A stretch of 64,000 bases of DNA from Paenibacillus sanguinis 2301083 = DSM 16941 (GCF_000374825.1 NZ_KB895376.1:499460-563459), one strand, 5' to 3'. Positions 17,626 through 29,078 are shown, numbered from the stretch's first letter. Numbers and translations: made by a program. Notes: generated by a model not told the origin, from the letters alone.

Positions 17626-18717
17626 TTGAGTATGATTTTAAAGCTGAAGGACGTTTCAAAAGCATATGGCGCGCAGCAAGTGCTAAAGCCCATTTCATTC
17701 GAGGTCCAAGAGGGCGAACGCATCTGTATCCTGGGTCCATCCGGTTGCGGGAAATCGACGCTGCTCCAGCTTGTAGCTGGATTGACCCGGATTGATGATG
17801 GTGAGATCGAAATAAACGGGGTTACCGTAGAAAAGGGAAAGGGACGTTATGTGCCTCCTGAACATCGACCCATTAATATGGTATTCCAGGATTATGCCCT
17901 GTGGCCGCATATGTCCGTGCGGCAAAATATTGAATACGGTATGAAACGGCGCAAAGTCAACAAAACCGAAATGCCAAGCCGTCTGGAGCATTTGCAATCG
18001 CTACTGAAGCTGGACGGACTGCTGGAACGGCTGCCAGCCCAGCTATCCGGCGGCCAACAGCAGCGGGTAGGGATCGCACGGGCACTAGCGACAAGCCCCC
18101 GGCTGCTGTTAATGGATGAGCCGTTGTCCAATCTGGACGTCAAGCTGCGGACAGATATGCGCGGGGAGCTGGCCAGTCTGCTCAGAGAACTGTCTATTGC
18201 CACTCTCTATGTAACGCATGACCGCATGGAGGCATTCACCATCGCCGATCGAATTCTGGTGCTCCGGGAAGGCCGCATTGATCAAATCGGAACGCCAGAT
18301 GAGTTGTTTGAACGTCCAGCTACCCCGTGGGTAGCGCAACTGATGGGCTATCACAACCGATTAAGAGTTCAATTTGCAGCTCACGGGAAGCTGGCTACGC
18401 TGGCAGCAGACACCCCGATTCAGGGAGTGCAGATAACTCCCGGCGCCTATTCAGGAGAAGGAGTTATGATGCTTCATCCAGAGAACCTTGCTGTTTGTCA
18501 GGATCATTTGCCGACTAATGATAATCTATTTGAAGCGGAGTTGTTACAGGCCATCTATGAGGGCACAAGATGGAGATTCATTGTGAAGACCGATGACGGG
18601 CAATCTCTCCATTTATTTCATGACAGGAGGTTAGAGCCGGGCGCCCGGTTGACCCTTCGGGTTCCTGCGCAGAATGTCATGCTGTATGCAGCTCGCGCTA
18701 TGGCGGGCGATGAGTAG
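17626..18717 (+). CDS. ABC importer ATPase (FbpC/PotA-like)
   Basis: A 363-residue ATPase. Walker A is GPSGCGKST, the signature is LSGGQQQR, Walker B is LLLMDEPLSNLD, and the switch His lies in YVTHDRMEA. A C-terminal TOBE-type domain occupies about the last 120 residues. AGGAGG lies 9 bases before the TTG at 17626; the next ATG (17632) would be 15 bases away, so TTG is preferred. Its 3' end overlaps the phosphatase gene by 8 bases, implying a functional link. Confidence 0.9.
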   Translation: MSMILKLKDVSKAYGAQQVLKPISFEVQEGERICILGPSGCGKSTLLQLVAGLTRIDDGEIEINGVTVEKGKGRYVPPEHRPINMVFQDYALWPHMSVRQNIEYGMKRRKVNKTEMPSRLEHLQSLLKLDGLLERLPAQLSGGQQQRVGIARALATSPRLLLMDEPLSNLDVKLRTDMRGELASLLRELSIATLYVTHDRMEAFTIADRILVLREGRIDQIGTPDELFERPATPWVAQLMGYHNRLRVQFAAHGKLATLAADTPIQGVQITPGAYSGEGVMMLHPENLAVCQDHLPTNDNLFEAELLQAIYEGTRWRFIVKTDDGQSLHLFHDRRLEPGARLTLRVPAQNVMLYAARAMAGDE

Positions 18718-19342
18718 AGTGTTTGCTGTCTCCGATATTCACGGCTATGGTCATTTGCTGGAATATCTGCTGAATCTTGCAGGGTATAATCCACAAACAG
18801 ATCGGCTATTCCTGCTCGGTGATTATGTAAATAAAGGGCCGGATTCTGTAGGCACTTTAGATCTGGTGCATAAGCTATGTACAGATGGAGCCATCGCCCT
18901 TCAGGGAAATAACGAGCGCAAGTGGCTGAACCAAGTGCCAAGCAATACCGCTGAACCTAGAGCGGCTTCAACCTATTACCAGGAGTTGATCGCCAGGATG
19001 CCGCTATGGGCAGATTATGAACGTTTTCTGTTTGTTCATGCGGGCTTGCGGCCAGGCATTTCACTAGAGGAACAAACTCCCGAGGATTTAACAGAGATAC
19101 GCGAGCCCTTCTTCAAGGCCCCCGGCCCGCCGGGCAAAATCGTCGTATTTGGCCATACCTCTACTTACCGCTTTGGCCTGCAGCCAGACCACTTGTGGTT
19201 TGGGGAGGGCAAGCTAGGTATAGACACCGGGGCTGGTCACGGCTATTTTTTGAGTCTGGTCGAGTTGACGGAAGGCTGGCAGTGGTCGGTATCCGCCTTA
19301 CCACCATACAACGTAGGAACGACCAGATTTATCCTGGAATAA
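18710..19342 (+). CDS. Metallophosphatase (PPP/calcineurin-like) with altered GNHE motif
   Basis: The start is ATG at 18710 (MSRVFAVSDIHG), overlapping the ATPase stop; 210 residues. Metal-binding motifs are visible: DIHG (Asp9, His11), GDYVNKGPDS (Asp38), VHAG and GHT. The fourth motif is GNNE (residues 66-69) instead of the usual GNHE, so the histidine that normally serves as general acid is Asn68. Overlap with an importer of the iron/phosphonate type suggests it processes an imported phosphate compound or dephosphorylates a transporter component; neither is proven. Confidence 0.8.
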   Translation: MSRVFAVSDIHGYGHLLEYLLNLAGYNPQTDRLFLLGDYVNKGPDSVGTLDLVHKLCTDGAIALQGNNERKWLNQVPSNTAEPRAASTYYQELIARMPLWADYERFLFVHAGLRPGISLEEQTPEDLTEIREPFFKAPGPPGKIVVFGHTSTYRFGLQPDHLWFGEGKLGIDTGAGHGYFLSLVELTEGWQWSVSALPPYNVGTTRFILE

Positions 19343-19354
19343 ATCATAAATATG

Positions 19355-19382
19355 AGAGCCGCACTATGCTGACTGCGGCTCT
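19355..19382. terminator. Hairpin between convergent operons
   Basis: A perfect 9-bp stem AGAGCCGCA / TGCGGCTCT lies 13 bases after the phosphatase stop and directly before the convergent antiterminator stop. Tails are only moderately U-rich on either side. Confidence 0.55.
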
Positions 19383-19383
19383 T

Positions 19384-20229
19384 CTACATCTTCGTCTCGT
19401 TCATCAGCAGACGACTTATATGAATCGTTAGATAAATCTGCTCTTCCTTCGTTAATTTAAATTTGAACGTCTTCTCAATATAGGATGTGATCACAAGCGT
19501 GCATTGGTGCTCCTTAGCAAAGGTTGAACTGATGTTGTCATAAAGGAAGAAATCACCGGAATCAACAGCTCGATCATCTAGTAAACGCTGAGCCAGGAAT
19601 TGCAAATGTGTCACAAAGCGTGAGTAATTGATAGAATTAGTATCAAGTTCTATGGCGAAGAAGTGGTTAATTATTTTTGTGACGTCCTTGACAAAGGTGG
19701 TCGCAAAAATGATGTCCTGCAAATTCCCTTCGCTATTTTGCGCATTCACGATATGAAAGGCGATATTGCCCGCCTCTTCTTCGGGCAGATTCAGTCCGAG
19801 ACTCTTCTCGATCTCATTGAGGGCTAACAGACCAATCTCAAATTCCTTGGGATAAAACTTTTTGACCTCCCACAGCAGCCGATTCTGCAATGTAATTCCC
19901 GACTTGAAGCGCTCTATCGCTAAATGCAAGTGATCTGTTAACGACACATAAACGGAATCAAAAAGCTTTACCCCTAACTTTTTCTCCGCCACCTCAACGA
20001 TTCTCCGGGTAATCTCCAGGTATTCTGGAGGAGTATTTTCCAGCAATTTAATCAGATTTTGCGACACGGACTGATCCTCAAGAACATATACCTTTTCCAC
20101 CTGGGAAGAGTCGATGCGATTGCCTACCTTGTTGTTATAGCCAATGGCTTTGCCCATGACCACAACATCTTCCCCACTATCCTTCACGGCAAGGACAATA
20201 CTGTTATTCAGAATTTTAATAATTTTCAT
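19384..20229 (-). CDS. licT: BglG/LicT family transcriptional antiterminator
   Basis: The family start MKIIKILNNSIVL fits the ATG at 20229, although AAAGGAGG lies 16 bases away; a longer start at 20262 cannot be excluded. The 281-residue protein has an N-terminal RNA-binding domain (about 1-60) and two PRD domains (about 70-170 and 175-280), with candidate phosphorylatable histidines in SLTDHLHLA and LTIHISRL. It should bind the RAT hairpin in front of the PTS gene at 23759-23787 and prevent termination when beta-glucosides are present. It is the last gene of that operon. Confidence 0.9.
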   Translation of the reverse strand: MKIIKILNNSIVLAVKDSGEDVVVMGKAIGYNNKVGNRIDSSQVEKVYVLEDQSVSQNLIKLLENTPPEYLEITRRIVEVAEKKLGVKLFDSVYVSLTDHLHLAIERFKSGITLQNRLLWEVKKFYPKEFEIGLLALNEIEKSLGLNLPEEEAGNIAFHIVNAQNSEGNLQDIIFATTFVKDVTKIINHFFAIELDTNSINYSRFVTHLQFLAQRLLDDRAVDSGDFFLYDNISSTFAKEHQCTLVITSYIEKTFKFKLTKEEQIYLTIHISRLLMNETKM

Positions 20230-20265
20230 GACTATTATTAAGCTGCCTCCTTTAACATGCATAAA

Positions 20266-20292
20266 CTCAGGGCCTTGATCACAGGCCCTGAG
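20266..20292 (-). terminator. Hairpin between bglA and licT
   Basis: A perfect 10-bp stem (CTCAGGGCCT / AGGCCCTGAG) with a 7-base loop lies between the glucosidase stop and the antiterminator start. The tail is only TTTATG, so it is probably a partial terminator or a transcript stabiliser. It carries no RAT sequence. Confidence 0.5.
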
Positions 20293-20307
20293 TCCATCTG
20301 GCTGGAG

Positions 20308-23665
<3,358 letters not shown>

Positions 23666-23690
23666 TGTGATCCTCTCTTCCTGAATAATT

Positions 23691-23764
23691 TTGAAAACAA
23701 AAAGGCTTGAATAAAGTAGGGGACAGCACATCACATGTACCATTCCATACTTTATCCAAGCCTT
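23691..23764 (-). terminator. Leader terminator of the bgl operon
   Basis: On the minus strand a 17-bp stem (AAGGCTTGGATAAAGTA with TACTTTATTCAAGCCTT, one G-U pair) is followed by TTTTTGTTTT. Its 5' strand overlaps the RAT sequence, so binding of the antiterminator would prevent the stem from forming. Confidence 0.85.
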
Positions 23765-23787
23765 GCCTGCATTATCAGTAACACACT
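23759..23787 (-). promoter_or_regulatory. RAT (ribonucleic antiterminator) site for LicT/BglG
   Basis: The minus strand reads GTGTGTTACTG ATAAT GCAGGCAAGGC, matching the RAT consensus (TGTTACTG...GCAGGCAA). It overlaps the 5' arm of the leader terminator. The antiterminator gene is in the same operon. Confidence 0.85.
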
Positions 23788-23838
23788 TGGGAAATATGAA
23801 GTTAAATTTTATGAAGACATCTTTTTGCCTATTCCGGA

Positions 23839-23852
23839 ATAAAGCGATTTCA
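23839..23852 (-). promoter_or_regulatory. Candidate CcpA cre site
   Basis: The minus strand reads TGAAATCGCTTTAT, matching 12 of 14 positions of the cre consensus TGWAANCGNTNWCA. It lies about 50 bases upstream of the RAT, near where the promoter should be. I could not assign the promoter boxes. Confidence 0.5.
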
Positions 23853-23982
23853 TCTGCCTATCAGCATCATACAGGATGTCCATGTAAAAGTAAAGACCCC
23901 TCTTACAACAAATCAGTTGCATATATCAGGTAAAATTTCCATTTATTAAAATCATCTATCTTCAGCCTTCCCAGCCCTGTTT

Positions 23983-24014
23983 GACCTATCAGCAGCACAA
24001 GCTGCCAATAGGTC
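23983..24014 (-). terminator. Hairpin downstream of the TerC gene
   Basis: A 14-bp nearly perfect stem (GACCTATTGGCAGC / GCTGCTGATAGGTC on the minus strand, loop TTGT) lies 22 bases past the TerC stop. It has no strong U-tract. Confidence 0.5.
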
Positions 24015-24036
24015 AGGGGCTAGCCAAAGAGCAACG

Positions 24037-24861
24037 TTATACCTGGCTGTCTGCCTGGGGAACCTCAAGCTTCTCGCCAGAGGTGGTTTTCTTCTCATCC
24101 TTATCCTTGGACAAAAACCAGCCCGCCGCCGCAATTGCAATCAGCACTATATAGAAGGTCAGCTTCCATGCCGGGCTTTTTGCAAAGCTCTCGGGGATCA
24201 TGGCCAGGGCTGGATGCGCCATCGTATAAACTGCCAGCTTGACACCTACCCATCCTACAATGATAAACGCGGCAATCTCCAGACCGGGCTTGCGTTTTAA
24301 CAATCCTACAAAAAGGTTGGCCGCAAAGCGCATAATGATCATCCCGATAAATCCGCCGAGGAAGACAACCAGAAACTGTCCGCCATCCATCCCGCCGATG
24401 CTCGGCAAAGACGTATCAGGCAATACTACAGCCAAGGCTACTGCAGCCAGAATAGAATCCACAGCAAAGGCAATATCGGCTAATTCCACCTTTAGCACCG
24501 TCATCCAGAAGCCCGCCTTCTTCTTGGTCGAACCGGCTCCCATTGCATTTTCCTGCTCAGGCTCCAACTTCTTCAAGAAGACTTTGCGAATAATGTGATT
24601 GAGTGAGATGAAGAATAAATATAGCGCGCCAATGGCTTGCACCTGCCACACATTCACCAGGAACGAAATAATGAACAAGGATAGCAATCGGAATATAAAG
24701 GCGCCGGCCAGACCATAAAACAATGCCTTCTTCCGCTCTTCGTCCGGCAAATGCTTGACCATAATTGCCAGTACCAACGCATTGTCAGCAGCCAGCAGTC
24801 CCTCCAGCACAACGAGTACAATGAGTACCCAAGCATATTCCATGAAAATTGATAAATCCAT
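24037..24861 (-). CDS. TerC family integral membrane protein (Mn2+ homeostasis)
   Basis: A 274-residue protein with about eight hydrophobic segments. It carries the TerC acidic membrane motifs EGLLAADNALVLAIM (Asp in the first helix) and ELADIAFAVDSILAA (paired Asp in the middle), which are thought to form the metal site. The C-terminus is a charged cytoplasmic tail (SKDKDEKKTTSGEKLEV). The ATG at 24861 follows GGGGAG. Its 5' leader holds a yybP-ykoY riboswitch, so it is very probably a Mn2+ exporter or metallating protein, as in B. subtilis YkoY/YceF. Confidence 0.9.
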   Translation of the reverse strand: MDLSIFMEYAWVLIVLVVLEGLLAADNALVLAIMVKHLPDEERKKALFYGLAGAFIFRLLSLFIISFLVNVWQVQAIGALYLFFISLNHIIRKVFLKKLEPEQENAMGAGSTKKKAGFWMTVLKVELADIAFAVDSILAAVALAVVLPDTSLPSIGGMDGGQFLVVFLGGFIGMIIMRFAANLFVGLLKRKPGLEIAAFIIVGWVGVKLAVYTMAHPALAMIPESFAKSPAWKLTFYIVLIAIAAAGWFLSKDKDEKKTTSGEKLEVPQADSQV

Positions 24862-25006
24862 TTTACCACTCCCCTATCTTTCTAGTGTTGATTACAGCTA
24901 CTTCAACCTTCTTCAGCCTTTCTCTCTTGCTTCTTCCGGCTGTTCTCCCACCTCCAGCTAGCCCGCAGACTTGGATAACCTGGCCTCCCCCATGAGCCGT
25001 TATAAC

Positions 25007-25042
25007 CAAAAAGGCCCCTGCCTATTTCCGGCAGAGACCTTA
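25007..25042 (-). terminator. Expression-platform terminator of the Mn2+ riboswitch
   Basis: The minus strand reads AAGGTCTCTGCC GGAAATA GGCAGGGGCCTT followed by TTT. The 5' arm (CTCTGCC) can instead pair with GGCAGAG at 25051-25060, giving a competing antiterminator. Confidence 0.75.
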
Positions 25043-25065
25043 ACAAAAGAGACCTCTGCCGTCAT

Positions 25066-25158
25066 GGCAAAGGTCTCGCTAACAACGTAATGTTGCCAAT
25101 AAAGCCGAGGATTCACATCCCGTAATGACGACTTTACTGTACAGCTACTCCCCTTTGG
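25066..25158 (-). ncRNA. yybP-ykoY Mn2+ riboswitch aptamer
   Basis: The minus strand starts CCAAAGGGGAGTAGC and ends GCGAGACCTTTGCC, the two hallmark conserved segments of the yybP-ykoY motif. CAAAGG and CCTTTG form the closing stem P1. A downstream GGCAGAGGTCTC can pair either with the 3' side of P1 (which lets the terminator form) or with the terminator arm. This predicts an ON switch: Mn2+ stabilises P1, frees that strand and prevents termination. It lies about 205 bases before TerC. Confidence 0.9.
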
Positions 25159-25240
25159 AGTTGTTATCTTATTTTGTATCATAACATCTCTCTTGGATAT
25201 AGGGAATACCTTGCGAATAATTTTATTTTGAAAGTTGAAA

Positions 25241-25270
25241 GAGCCAGGCCTCAGTATAGCGGTCTGGCTC
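25241..25270 (-). terminator. Terminator of the sigma/anti-sigma operon
   Basis: A stem GAGCCAGACC / GGCCTGGCTC (one mismatch) followed by TTTC on the minus strand lies 13 bases after the anti-sigma stop. Confidence 0.6.
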
Positions 25271-25282
25271 TGATTATCCGCT

Positions 25283-26152
25283 CTAAGGCTGGATGGATTC
25301 CGCAATACGAACAAGCTCACTTTGATCGAGAGCCCTACTAAGGAGACTATATAAAGCTTCTGAGTTCTCCCAATCAATGCTTCTGCCTACTACCGTTACA
25401 GCCTTGTTGCCGTTGATGCTCAACTCCTGAACCTCGCCATCCACACTGGCTGCAAATGCAGTCTCATCATCCGGTAATCGTTGCTGCAGGAAGATTTGCC
25501 CGCCTGTCTCCTTGTTTGTAAAGTAAAGGCTGACATATTTTCCACTCACCTGTTGATTTTCATCCCGATATAGTTCTGCCCGATCAAATAAGTAGCCTTC
25601 CGGCAAATACTGCGGGAGCTTTACAGGAAATTCGGCATATCTGGATACTTCCGAGAAATTCGTCAGGTTCAACGTATCCTCCGAAGCAGTCTCAGCGTCC
25701 TCTCTGCTTACCATGACATTCGGGTCTTCACTTGCCATGCTTCCGGATTCACCACCAGGTGACTCAGTTGACCATGAATCCGCCTTCGGCGTCTCTACTT
25801 GATATACCTGGATATGACCAAGGTTGAACGTCGCCAGCACCTTATTCATCACACTTTGTGCAGCAGAAGGCTGCGCAATGATAATGCTCAACAGGCCAAC
25901 GGCTAAACTAGTGCTCAATGCAATAGCGGTGCGTCTCCGGATTTTCTTATTCATCCTTTTCCCCTCCTGTTTCTGTTGTGATGCCTTCACCGCCGACCAT
26001 ACGGCTTGCCGATCAGAATATTGACTGAAATCCGTATGGGACAGTCGTTTGTCCAACGCTGCCATGCTCTGATCCAAATACGTTGGGACAGATTCCGAAG
26101 CGCCTACATGCTTCTGAGCCGCAGGCCGGGCAGAATACTCCTGCTTTTTCAT
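25283..26152 (-). CDS. Membrane anti-sigma factor-like protein (DUF4367-type)
   Basis: The ATG at 26152 overlaps the sigma factor stop (ATGA); 289 residues. A cytosolic N-terminus of about 65 residues is followed by one membrane span (RTAIALSTSLAVGLLSIIIA) and an outside domain whose last ~120 residues (LPQYLPEGYLFDRAELYRDE, SELVRIAESI) match the DUF4367 pattern seen in Bacillota anti-sigma and sporulation proteins. Given the translational coupling it should hold the ECF factor inactive. No zinc-binding HxxxCxxC motif was seen. Confidence 0.8.
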   Translation of the reverse strand: MKKQEYSARPAAQKHVGASESVPTYLDQSMAALDKRLSHTDFSQYSDRQAVWSAVKASQQKQEGKRMNKKIRRRTAIALSTSLAVGLLSIIIAQPSAAQSVMNKVLATFNLGHIQVYQVETPKADSWSTESPGGESGSMASEDPNVMVSREDAETASEDTLNLTNFSEVSRYAEFPVKLPQYLPEGYLFDRAELYRDENQQVSGKYVSLYFTNKETGGQIFLQQRLPDDETAFAASVDGEVQELSINGNKAVTVVGRSIDWENSEALYSLLSRALDQSELVRIAESIQP

Positions 26153-26727
26153 AACTGATCCACACTCCCAAGCTCTGACTTGAGTTTTTTCATAGCACGG
26201 TAGCAAATGACGCCTATGTTGCTCTCACTTTGCCCGGTAATTTGTGCAATATCGGTGTTGCGAAGATTCGCCCCGTATTTCAATGCAATGATATTTCGTT
26301 CCCGGGCATCCAATTGACGCAACGCGCGCATGAGCTGATCGTTTTGCTCTTCTCTTAGCAGCAGGTTCTCCGGGTCTCTTTTGCTCGACACCAATTCCCT
26401 TACCATTTCCAATGAGAAGAACTGTTTTCTTTTTTGTTGTCTATAGTGATCATTCACCATATTTCTGGCGATAGCGAAGAGCCATACTTCAAAGGGGGCC
26501 TTCGCTTCCGAATAGGTGTCCAGCTTGTTTATGATCTTTTCAAATATGGCACTGGTCAAGTCCTCAGCAGTATGAATACCCGGAACACGGTAGGCCACAT
26601 AGTTGAAAATCCGTTTATAGTACTTTTCAAAAATAGCAGCCATTCCGCCCGTCGCTATCCATGCTGCTGGCCCATCCTGAGTCTCCTTCTGTATAAAAGG
26701 ATGAACCACCATATGCTCCTGCATCAC
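26149..26727 (-). CDS. ECF-type RNA polymerase sigma factor
   Basis: A sigma-70 family ECF factor of about 192 residues. Region 2 is seen at residues about 30-95 (YKRIFNYVAYRVPG, ENLTSAIFEKI-like segment, FEVWLFAIARNMVNDHYR) and region 4 at residues about 130-185 (LDARERNIIALKYGANL, DIAQITGQSESNIGV). The start is GTG at 26727 or ATG at 26724; GGAGAG lies 9-12 bases upstream. It is co-transcribed with its membrane anti-sigma partner. I could not identify an autoregulated ECF promoter upstream. Confidence 0.9.
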   Translation of the reverse strand: MMQEHMVVHPFIQKETQDGPAAWIATGGMAAIFEKYYKRIFNYVAYRVPGIHTAEDLTSAIFEKIINKLDTYSEAKAPFEVWLFAIARNMVNDHYRQQKRKQFFSLEMVRELVSSKRDPENLLLREEQNDQLMRALRQLDARERNIIALKYGANLRNTDIAQITGQSESNIGVICYRAMKKLKSELGSVDQL

Positions 26728-26844
26728 TTAGGACTCTCCTTTCGCCAAGATATTACCTGGCCAAGTAATTCATTAGTTAGTACGTATGCTTCAACTTTTC
26801 ATTACAAAACATAAAGGAATCCTAATGCTGGATAAAATAAATTT

Positions 26845-26875
26845 AGGGCCTGCGGCTGGAAAGCCGCATGGCCCT
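26845..26875 (-). terminator. Terminator of the beta-helix protein gene
   Basis: A strong stem GGGCC-TGCGGCT / AGCCGCA-GGCCC with a TTCC/GGAA loop, followed on the minus strand by AAATTTATTTTA. On the plus strand it is followed by GGGTCTTTTT, so it can act in both directions. Confidence 0.65.
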
Positions 26876-26921
26876 AGGGTCTTTTTAGCTACTATTGCTA
26901 TGTCGCAGAGTAACCGAGTAT

Positions 26922-28469
26922 TTACTCATCAGCGCCGATGTTTACGGCGGCTCCTTGCACTCGAGGGTCTCCATCGATATCCTCTGCGCCTATAATAGCA
27001 GGATCGGTGTCACCGGCATCAATGGCAGGCGAAGAGGACTGGAGATGGAAGTCGCCTGCAGCAGCATTCACAAACCTGGGATCCATGAACAGGGAATGGG
27101 CGTCATTGCCCGAGCCTGCCTGATAGTTGGCAAATCCCCAATAGTATTCATCCTTCCAAGTGAAGCTGGCTTCACTGCTGCCTCCGGAAGTGAAATACAG
27201 ATTATAATCCACCACATTGCCAGAGTTTTCAGTATATTCATTGTAAATCAGCACATCCGAATCGCTGGCCACAAAGATATTGTTCTTAATCATGTTGTTT
27301 CTTGTATCAAACTGAACATAAAGCTGTCCACTGCCATCGCCTATAGTATCGTTCTTATATACGGTGTTGTTTACAATTTTGCAATTGACCGTAGAGCCAC
27401 GTTCATCATCATAACCTCCCATGGCAATCCCGGTCAGCCGGTTGTTATAAACTACGTTGCTGCGTATCGTAATATTGCTGGTCGATCTGCCTGCATGCTC
27501 CGAGGCGATTTCGATACCGATATCGTTGTTATAGCTGTAGTTCTGCTCGATGATGCTATCCTTGCCTCCATCCACGTAAATGCCGTCAGCCCCGTTGCTG
27601 TTGTTCGGAAGCATCTTGCCATACGATGGATTATAGTTGGAAGTAATATTGTACACCTGATTCCCCTTCACGAGGCCGTTACGCGCCTGGTCATAAGCCG
27701 AATTGGGCGCCGTCCCTTCAAAGCCAATCAAGTCAATCCCGATATTGTCATTGTCATGCACCAGGTTATTAAGGACCTCAAAACCATCGACATTTCCGTT
27801 AAGCACCATCGACTCGCTGGAGCCCAACACGAGATTGTACAATTCATTGCCACTAATCACCAGATCATGCAGCGAAGCAGGTGCCTTGGTTCCATATACA
27901 GCAATCCCATGGGCGTCCCGGCCAAGCAAGTCGCTGCCCGTTGGAGTAGCTGTGTTTTTGATATCATGGATTTTATTATCGGCCAGCGTAATAAACCCGC
28001 CTGCCCCATGCACATAGATGCCCATGGGCACGGCATTTCGGGATGTTGTGGTGAAGTTGCGAATTTCAAAGCCCTGAACGGTGACATAGCTCACGTCCTC
28101 CAGCTCCACCAGTCCTTGGGAGCCGCTAACCGTTAGTCCGGTACCGTCAAGGATCGGCTGTTCTGTTCCATAATTAGTGAATACGATAGGACCTTGAGCC
28201 GCAGAGCCTGAACGGGTAATTTTTAATTTCTGATTATACACGCCACCCCGGACATAAACCGTACTCCCTGCCGGCACCACGTCAGCCGCATGCTGCAAAG
28301 TCTTCCACGGTGCAGTGCTGGTGCCCGGGTTGGAATCATTGCCGTTTGTTGCCACATAATATTCATCCCCGGCGGCCGATACGTTTGGCAACTGTACCGA
28401 GGTGCTTACAAGAACGAATCCCAGAATCAAACTCAGTATGACGATGGACCATAGCTTTAATTTCATCAT
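26922..28469 (-). CDS. Secreted right-handed parallel beta-helix protein (DUF1565/NosD-like)
   Basis: A 515-residue exported protein with signal peptide (MMKLKLWSIVIL, hydrophobic core, cut after VSAA). Residues about 35-70 match the DUF1565 start (YYVATNGNDSNPGTSTAPWK). The rest is a run of beta-helix turns with NosD/PbH1-type repeats (FEVLNNLVHDNDNIGIDLIG, IEQNYSYNNDIGIEIAS, IRSNVVYNNRLTGIAMGG). Such folds are found in polysaccharide lyases and surface hydrolases. The catalytic residues of pectate lyases were not identified, so the substrate is unknown. It is monocistronic with its own terminator. Confidence 0.85.
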   Translation of the reverse strand: MMKLKLWSIVILSLILGFVLVSTSVQLPNVSAAGDEYYVATNGNDSNPGTSTAPWKTLQHAADVVPAGSTVYVRGGVYNQKLKITRSGSAAQGPIVFTNYGTEQPILDGTGLTVSGSQGLVELEDVSYVTVQGFEIRNFTTTSRNAVPMGIYVHGAGGFITLADNKIHDIKNTATPTGSDLLGRDAHGIAVYGTKAPASLHDLVISGNELYNLVLGSSESMVLNGNVDGFEVLNNLVHDNDNIGIDLIGFEGTAPNSAYDQARNGLVKGNQVYNITSNYNPSYGKMLPNNSNGADGIYVDGGKDSIIEQNYSYNNDIGIEIASEHAGRSTSNITIRSNVVYNNRLTGIAMGGYDDERGSTVNCKIVNNTVYKNDTIGDGSGQLYVQFDTRNNMIKNNIFVASDSDVLIYNEYTENSGNVVDYNLYFTSGGSSEASFTWKDEYYWGFANYQAGSGNDAHSLFMDPRFVNAAAGDFHLQSSSPAIDAGDTDPAIIGAEDIDGDPRVQGAAVNIGADE

Positions 28470-28555
28470 TATTGTCAGCTCCTTAGCTTCAACTATAGCA
28501 AATGATTTCTAAATATCATGCTGCTCCTCTTATGCAAACGAGCATCGGGAAATCC

Positions 28556-28666
28556 TCAGATTGTTGAGAAAGATGGTTTTCCGTACATCTCGCATAGAAG
28601 AGCCCTTAGCCTATAAGGATTCTTCTCCATAGAAATGGTACGTTACGCCCTTTCTCAACAGTCTGA
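28556..28666. repeat. Palindromic intergenic repeat, copy A
   Basis: About 111 bases bounded by inverted ends TCAGATTGTTGAGAAAG and CTTTCTCAACAGTCTGA, with nested inverted parts (CGTAC/GTACG; AGAAGA.CCCTTA with TATAAGG.TTCTTCT). The whole unit can fold into one long imperfect hairpin. It contains no gene. Confidence 0.7.
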
Positions 28667-28768
28667 AATCCTCCTGCTAATTTGCGGAAATAAGCTGAAT
28701 TTAGGTATTTTGCTGGAAAATCTCCCTATAAATTCGCACTTGAGGGCCGTATTCGGTGATACAGGTCA

Positions 28769-28846
28769 TTTTATATGGAGGAATTCCCTATAATGCTTAA
28801 TAATTTCATTTTATCCTCAGTTTTATATGGAGGATTTCCTGTTAAT
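28769..28846 (+). repeat. Short direct repeat pair TTTTATATGGAGGA
   Basis: TTTTATATGGAGGAATTCCC at 28769 and TTTTATATGGAGGATTTCCT at 28821 are near-identical and each is followed by a TA-rich AATG. They lie between the two palindromic elements. Confidence 0.55.
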
Positions 28847-28867
28847 GGAGCGATTTGTCAGCATCAT

Positions 28868-28977
28868 TCAGACTGTTGAGAAAGCTGGTTGTCCATACTT
28901 ATCAACTAGAAGAGAGCCCTTGGTCTGTAAGGGTTCTTGTACGTAAAAATGCATGCACGCCTTTTCCGGCATTCTGA
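28868..28977. repeat. Palindromic intergenic repeat, copy B
   Basis: A diverged direct copy of the 28556-28666 element: TCAGACTGTTGAGAAAG, then AGAGCCCTTGGTCTGTAAGG and a decayed right end CTTTTCCGGCATTCTGA. The right arm has lost much of the pairing. Confidence 0.6.
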
Positions 28978-29078
28978 TGGCTCCCTAACTATCTGCAAGC
29001 TCTATCTGTAGCACCATCTGTAAGCAAGTTGCAACTAATTGCCCTTCACCTTCACACTTCATGCACTGGCAGGCAAAT

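Larger units (their letters stand above)
28470..29078. other. Long intergenic region rich in repeats
   Basis: No gene is seen in about 600 bases. It holds two copies of a palindromic element (28556-28666 and 28868-28977) and a pair of short direct repeats (28769-28796 and 28821-28846). No terminator for the kinase gene is obvious. Confidence 0.6.

Noticed and set aside
20266..20292. Hairpin before licT as a second RAT site
   Set aside because: No GTTACTG...GCAGGC signature; only a plain GC-rich stem.
26895..28136. Plus-strand open frame of 413 codons
   Set aside because: It lies antisense to the secreted beta-helix gene, which has a signal peptide, ribosome binding site and family repeats; the plus frame shows no domain.
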